Below are positions 42,737 through 44,115 of a stretch of DNA of 44,115 bases, piece by piece; position 1 is the stretch's first letter, and each line of letters opens with the position of its first letter. The stretch comes from an uncultured Pelagibacteraceae bacterium (GTDB lineage Bacteria > Pseudomonadota > Alphaproteobacteria > Pelagibacterales > Pelagibacteraceae). The DNA is taken from contig CACEEO010000005.1 of the NCBI GenBank assembly GCA_902558585.1, positions 1 to 44,115 on the forward strand, written 5' to 3'. Under the pieces are notes generated by a model that worked only from the letters and a program-made list of their open reading frames with translations, was not told where the DNA came from and ran no database searches. Made by a program: the position numbers and the translations under genes.

Positions 42737-44115
42737 ATGAAAAAAACAAAAATTGATCATTACACAGATAAAGAGGCTTTAGATTTTCATAAAGACAAAA
42801 AACCAGGCAAGATTGAGATTATTTCTTCAAAAAATATGACGACTAAGCGTGATCTCGCTTTAGCTTACTCTCCAGGAGTTGCGGCCCCAGTAAAAAAGAT
42901 AAGTGAAAATCCAGATGCAGCTTATGATTACACAAGTAAAGGAAACCTTGTTGCTGTAATAAGTAATGGTTCAGCAATATTAGGGATGGGAAATTTAGGT
43001 GCTCTTGCATCAAAGCCTGTGATGGAAGGAAAAGCTGTATTATTTAAAAGATTCGCAGATATCGATTCGATTGATTTAGAGATTGATTGTAAAGATTCAG
43101 ATGAAATCATAAATTCAATTAAAAATTTTGCACCTAGCTTTGGTGGAATAAATTTAGAAGACATAGCGGCCCCAGATTGTTTTATAATAGAACAGAAATT
43201 AAAAGAAATTTTAGATATCCCAGTTTTTCATGATGACCAACATGGGACAGCGATTATAACTACTGCAGCATTAATTAATGCTTTAGATATTTGTGGTAAA
43301 TCAATAAAAAAAATTAAAGTTGTAGTTAATGGTGCTGGAGCTTCAGCACAAGCTTGTACTGAGTTATTTAAAAACTCAGGAGTAAAATCTGAAAATATAA
43401 TAATGCTAGACAGAAAGGGCGTTATTTATGAGGGAAGAACTGAGGGAATCGATCAATGGAAATCCAGATATGCAGTTAAAACCAAACATAGAACTTTAAA
43501 GGATGCTGTTAAAGGTGCTGATGTTTTTTTAGGATTGTCTGCAAAAGGTGTTCTAAAAAAAGAGATGGTTAAATCTATGGCAAAAAATCCAATTATATTT
43601 GCTTGTGCTAATCCTGATCCAGAAATTACCCCAGAGGAAATTAGTGAGGTTAGAAATGATGCAATTGTTGCAACAGGCAGATCTGATTACCCTAATCAAG
43701 TAAATAATTTAATTGGATTTCCTTATATCTTTAGAGGAGCTTTAGATGTGAGATCTAAAACGATAAATGAAGAAATGAAGGTTGCTGCAGCTAATGCAAT
43801 AGCTAAGCTTGCAAGAGAAGATGTTCCTGATGAAGTTGTTGCAGCTATGGGTGGAGAAAGACCTCATTATGGAAAAGATTATATTATTCCATCTACATTT
43901 GATCCAAGATTAATTAGTGTAATACCAGCGGCTGTAGCAAAAGCAGCCATAGATAGTGGAGCAGCTAGAAAAAATATAGATGATTTTGAATTTTATAAAG
44001 ATCAACTAAAACAAAGACTAGACCCAACCGTTACCATCATGCAGGGTATTAATTCATTTATTAAGAAAAATCAGAAAAGAATAGTTTTTGCAGATGGTGA
44101 AGATGAAAATACTTT
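42737..44115 (+). CDS. maeB: NADP-dependent malic enzyme, MaeB type (3' end beyond window)
   Basis: Oxidative decarboxylation of malate to pyruvate, supplying NADPH. The gene starts at the ATG at 42737 and runs off the window after 459 codons, so it is not in the ORF track. The N-terminal malic domain has DLALAYSPGVAAPVKKI, GNLGALASKPVMEGKAVLFKRFADIDSIDLE, FGGINLEDIAAPDCF and FHDDQHGTAIITTAAL. The NAD(P)-binding domain starts at VVVNGAGASAQACTELF. After RPHYGKDYIIPSTFDPRLISVIPAAVAKAA the sequence continues into QRIVFADGEDENT-like residues, the start of the phosphotransacetylase-like domain that marks MaeB hybrids. Confidence 0.94.
   Translation, partial: MKKTKIDHYTDKEALDFHKDKKPGKIEIISSKNMTTKRDLALAYSPGVAAPVKKISENPDAAYDYTSKGNLVAVISNGSAILGMGNLGALASKPVMEGKAVLFKRFADIDSIDLEIDCKDSDEIINSIKNFAPSFGGINLEDIAAPDCFIIEQKLKEILDIPVFHDDQHGTAIITTAALINALDICGKSIKKIKVVVNGAGASAQACTELFKNSGVKSENIIMLDRKGVIYEGRTEGIDQWKSRYAVKTKHRTLKDAVKGADVFLGLSAKGVLKKEMVKSMAKNPIIFACANPDPEITPEEISEVRNDAIVATGRSDYPNQVNNLIGFPYIFRGALDVRSKTINEEMKVAAANAIAKLAREDVPDEVVAAMGGERPHYGKDYIIPSTFDPRLISVIPAAVAKAAIDSGAARKNIDDFEFYKDQLKQRLDPTVTIMQGINSFIKKNQKRIVFADGEDENT

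Noticed and set aside
42928-43164. ORF track entry 42928..43164 (-)
   Set aside because: It is antisense to the malic domain of MaeB, which is clearly coding on the plus strand.
1-44115. CRISPR arrays, insertion sequences, prophage or integrase genes
   Set aside because: Reading through the window I saw no regularly spaced repeats, transposase, integrase or terminal inverted repeats. The only direct repeats are the short arrays upstream of dnaA and pnp.

Overview
The window is a very AT-rich, tightly packed bacterial chromosome segment. Genes abut or overlap by a few bases, spacers are tiny, and there are no mobile elements, CRISPR arrays or rRNA genes. Protein families and gene order (COQ7-type ubiquinone hydroxylase, Irr next to fabA-fabB-fabI, tlpA/argH/small lipoprotein/lysA, murJ-trpS-nfuA-tsaB-fur-miaB-phoH-ybeY-lnt-metK-nusA-infB-rbfA-rpsO-pnp) point to a streamlined alphaproteobacterium, most likely of the SAR11 (Pelagibacterales) group. 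That assignment is inference from composition, gene order and family membership; no search was run.

Layout. 1-1718: the truncated N-terminal part of an AMP-forming long-chain acyl-CoA synthetase and a tRNA-Leu(CAA). 1781-5405: a YqaA/DedA-like membrane protein, DsbB and COQ7 overlapping in a row, then an HNH endonuclease, a carboxylesterase, a small twin-transmembrane (HIG1-like) protein and a TlpA-type thioredoxin. 5430-8863: argH, a 40-residue LptM-like lipoprotein missing from the ORF track, lysA and a PlsC-like acyltransferase. 8860-12868: dnaN, dnaA, rpsT and mutM on the minus strand, with a 313-bp repeat-bearing spacer upstream of dnaA. 12898-18013: ubiE, ubiB, coaBC, dut, a MoeB/ThiF-type E1 enzyme and an SH3-domain secreted protein, nearly end to end. 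18010-20953 (minus): DUF3501, a heterodisulfide-reductase-like Fe-S protein, rubrerythrin and Irr. 21047-23547 (plus): fabA-fabB-fabI. 23575-24405: a TylF-type methyltransferase. 24528-42684: the long, mostly minus-strand information-processing supercluster pnp to murJ, interrupted by a polysaccharide deacetylase and a Bax-like glucosaminidase. 42737-44115: the start of a MaeB-type malic enzyme.

How the genes work together. The Irr region looks like an iron and peroxide module. Irr sits between a rubrerythrin/Fe-S protein/DUF3501 set and the unsaturated fatty acid operon, and two copies of an Irr-box-like inverted repeat lie upstream of rubrerythrin and between irr and fabA. The supercluster joins Fe-S delivery (NfuA), iron sensing (Fur), A37 tRNA modification (TsaB, MiaB), ribosome maturation (YbeY, RbfA), transcription and translation factors (NusA, IF2), RNA decay (PNPase) and cell-envelope enzymes (MurJ, Lnt). 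Several members usual in relatives (rimI, corC, trmB, rimP, truB) are absent from their expected slots.

The most interesting observations are: the shared Irr-type operators around the rubrerythrin/DUF3501 set; a terminator-like hairpin placed directly upstream of the nusA start; GANTC-containing iteron-like repeats upstream of dnaA; a 53-bp head-to-head overlap of tsaB and the deacetylase coding sequences; and a TsaB reduced to about 128 residues.
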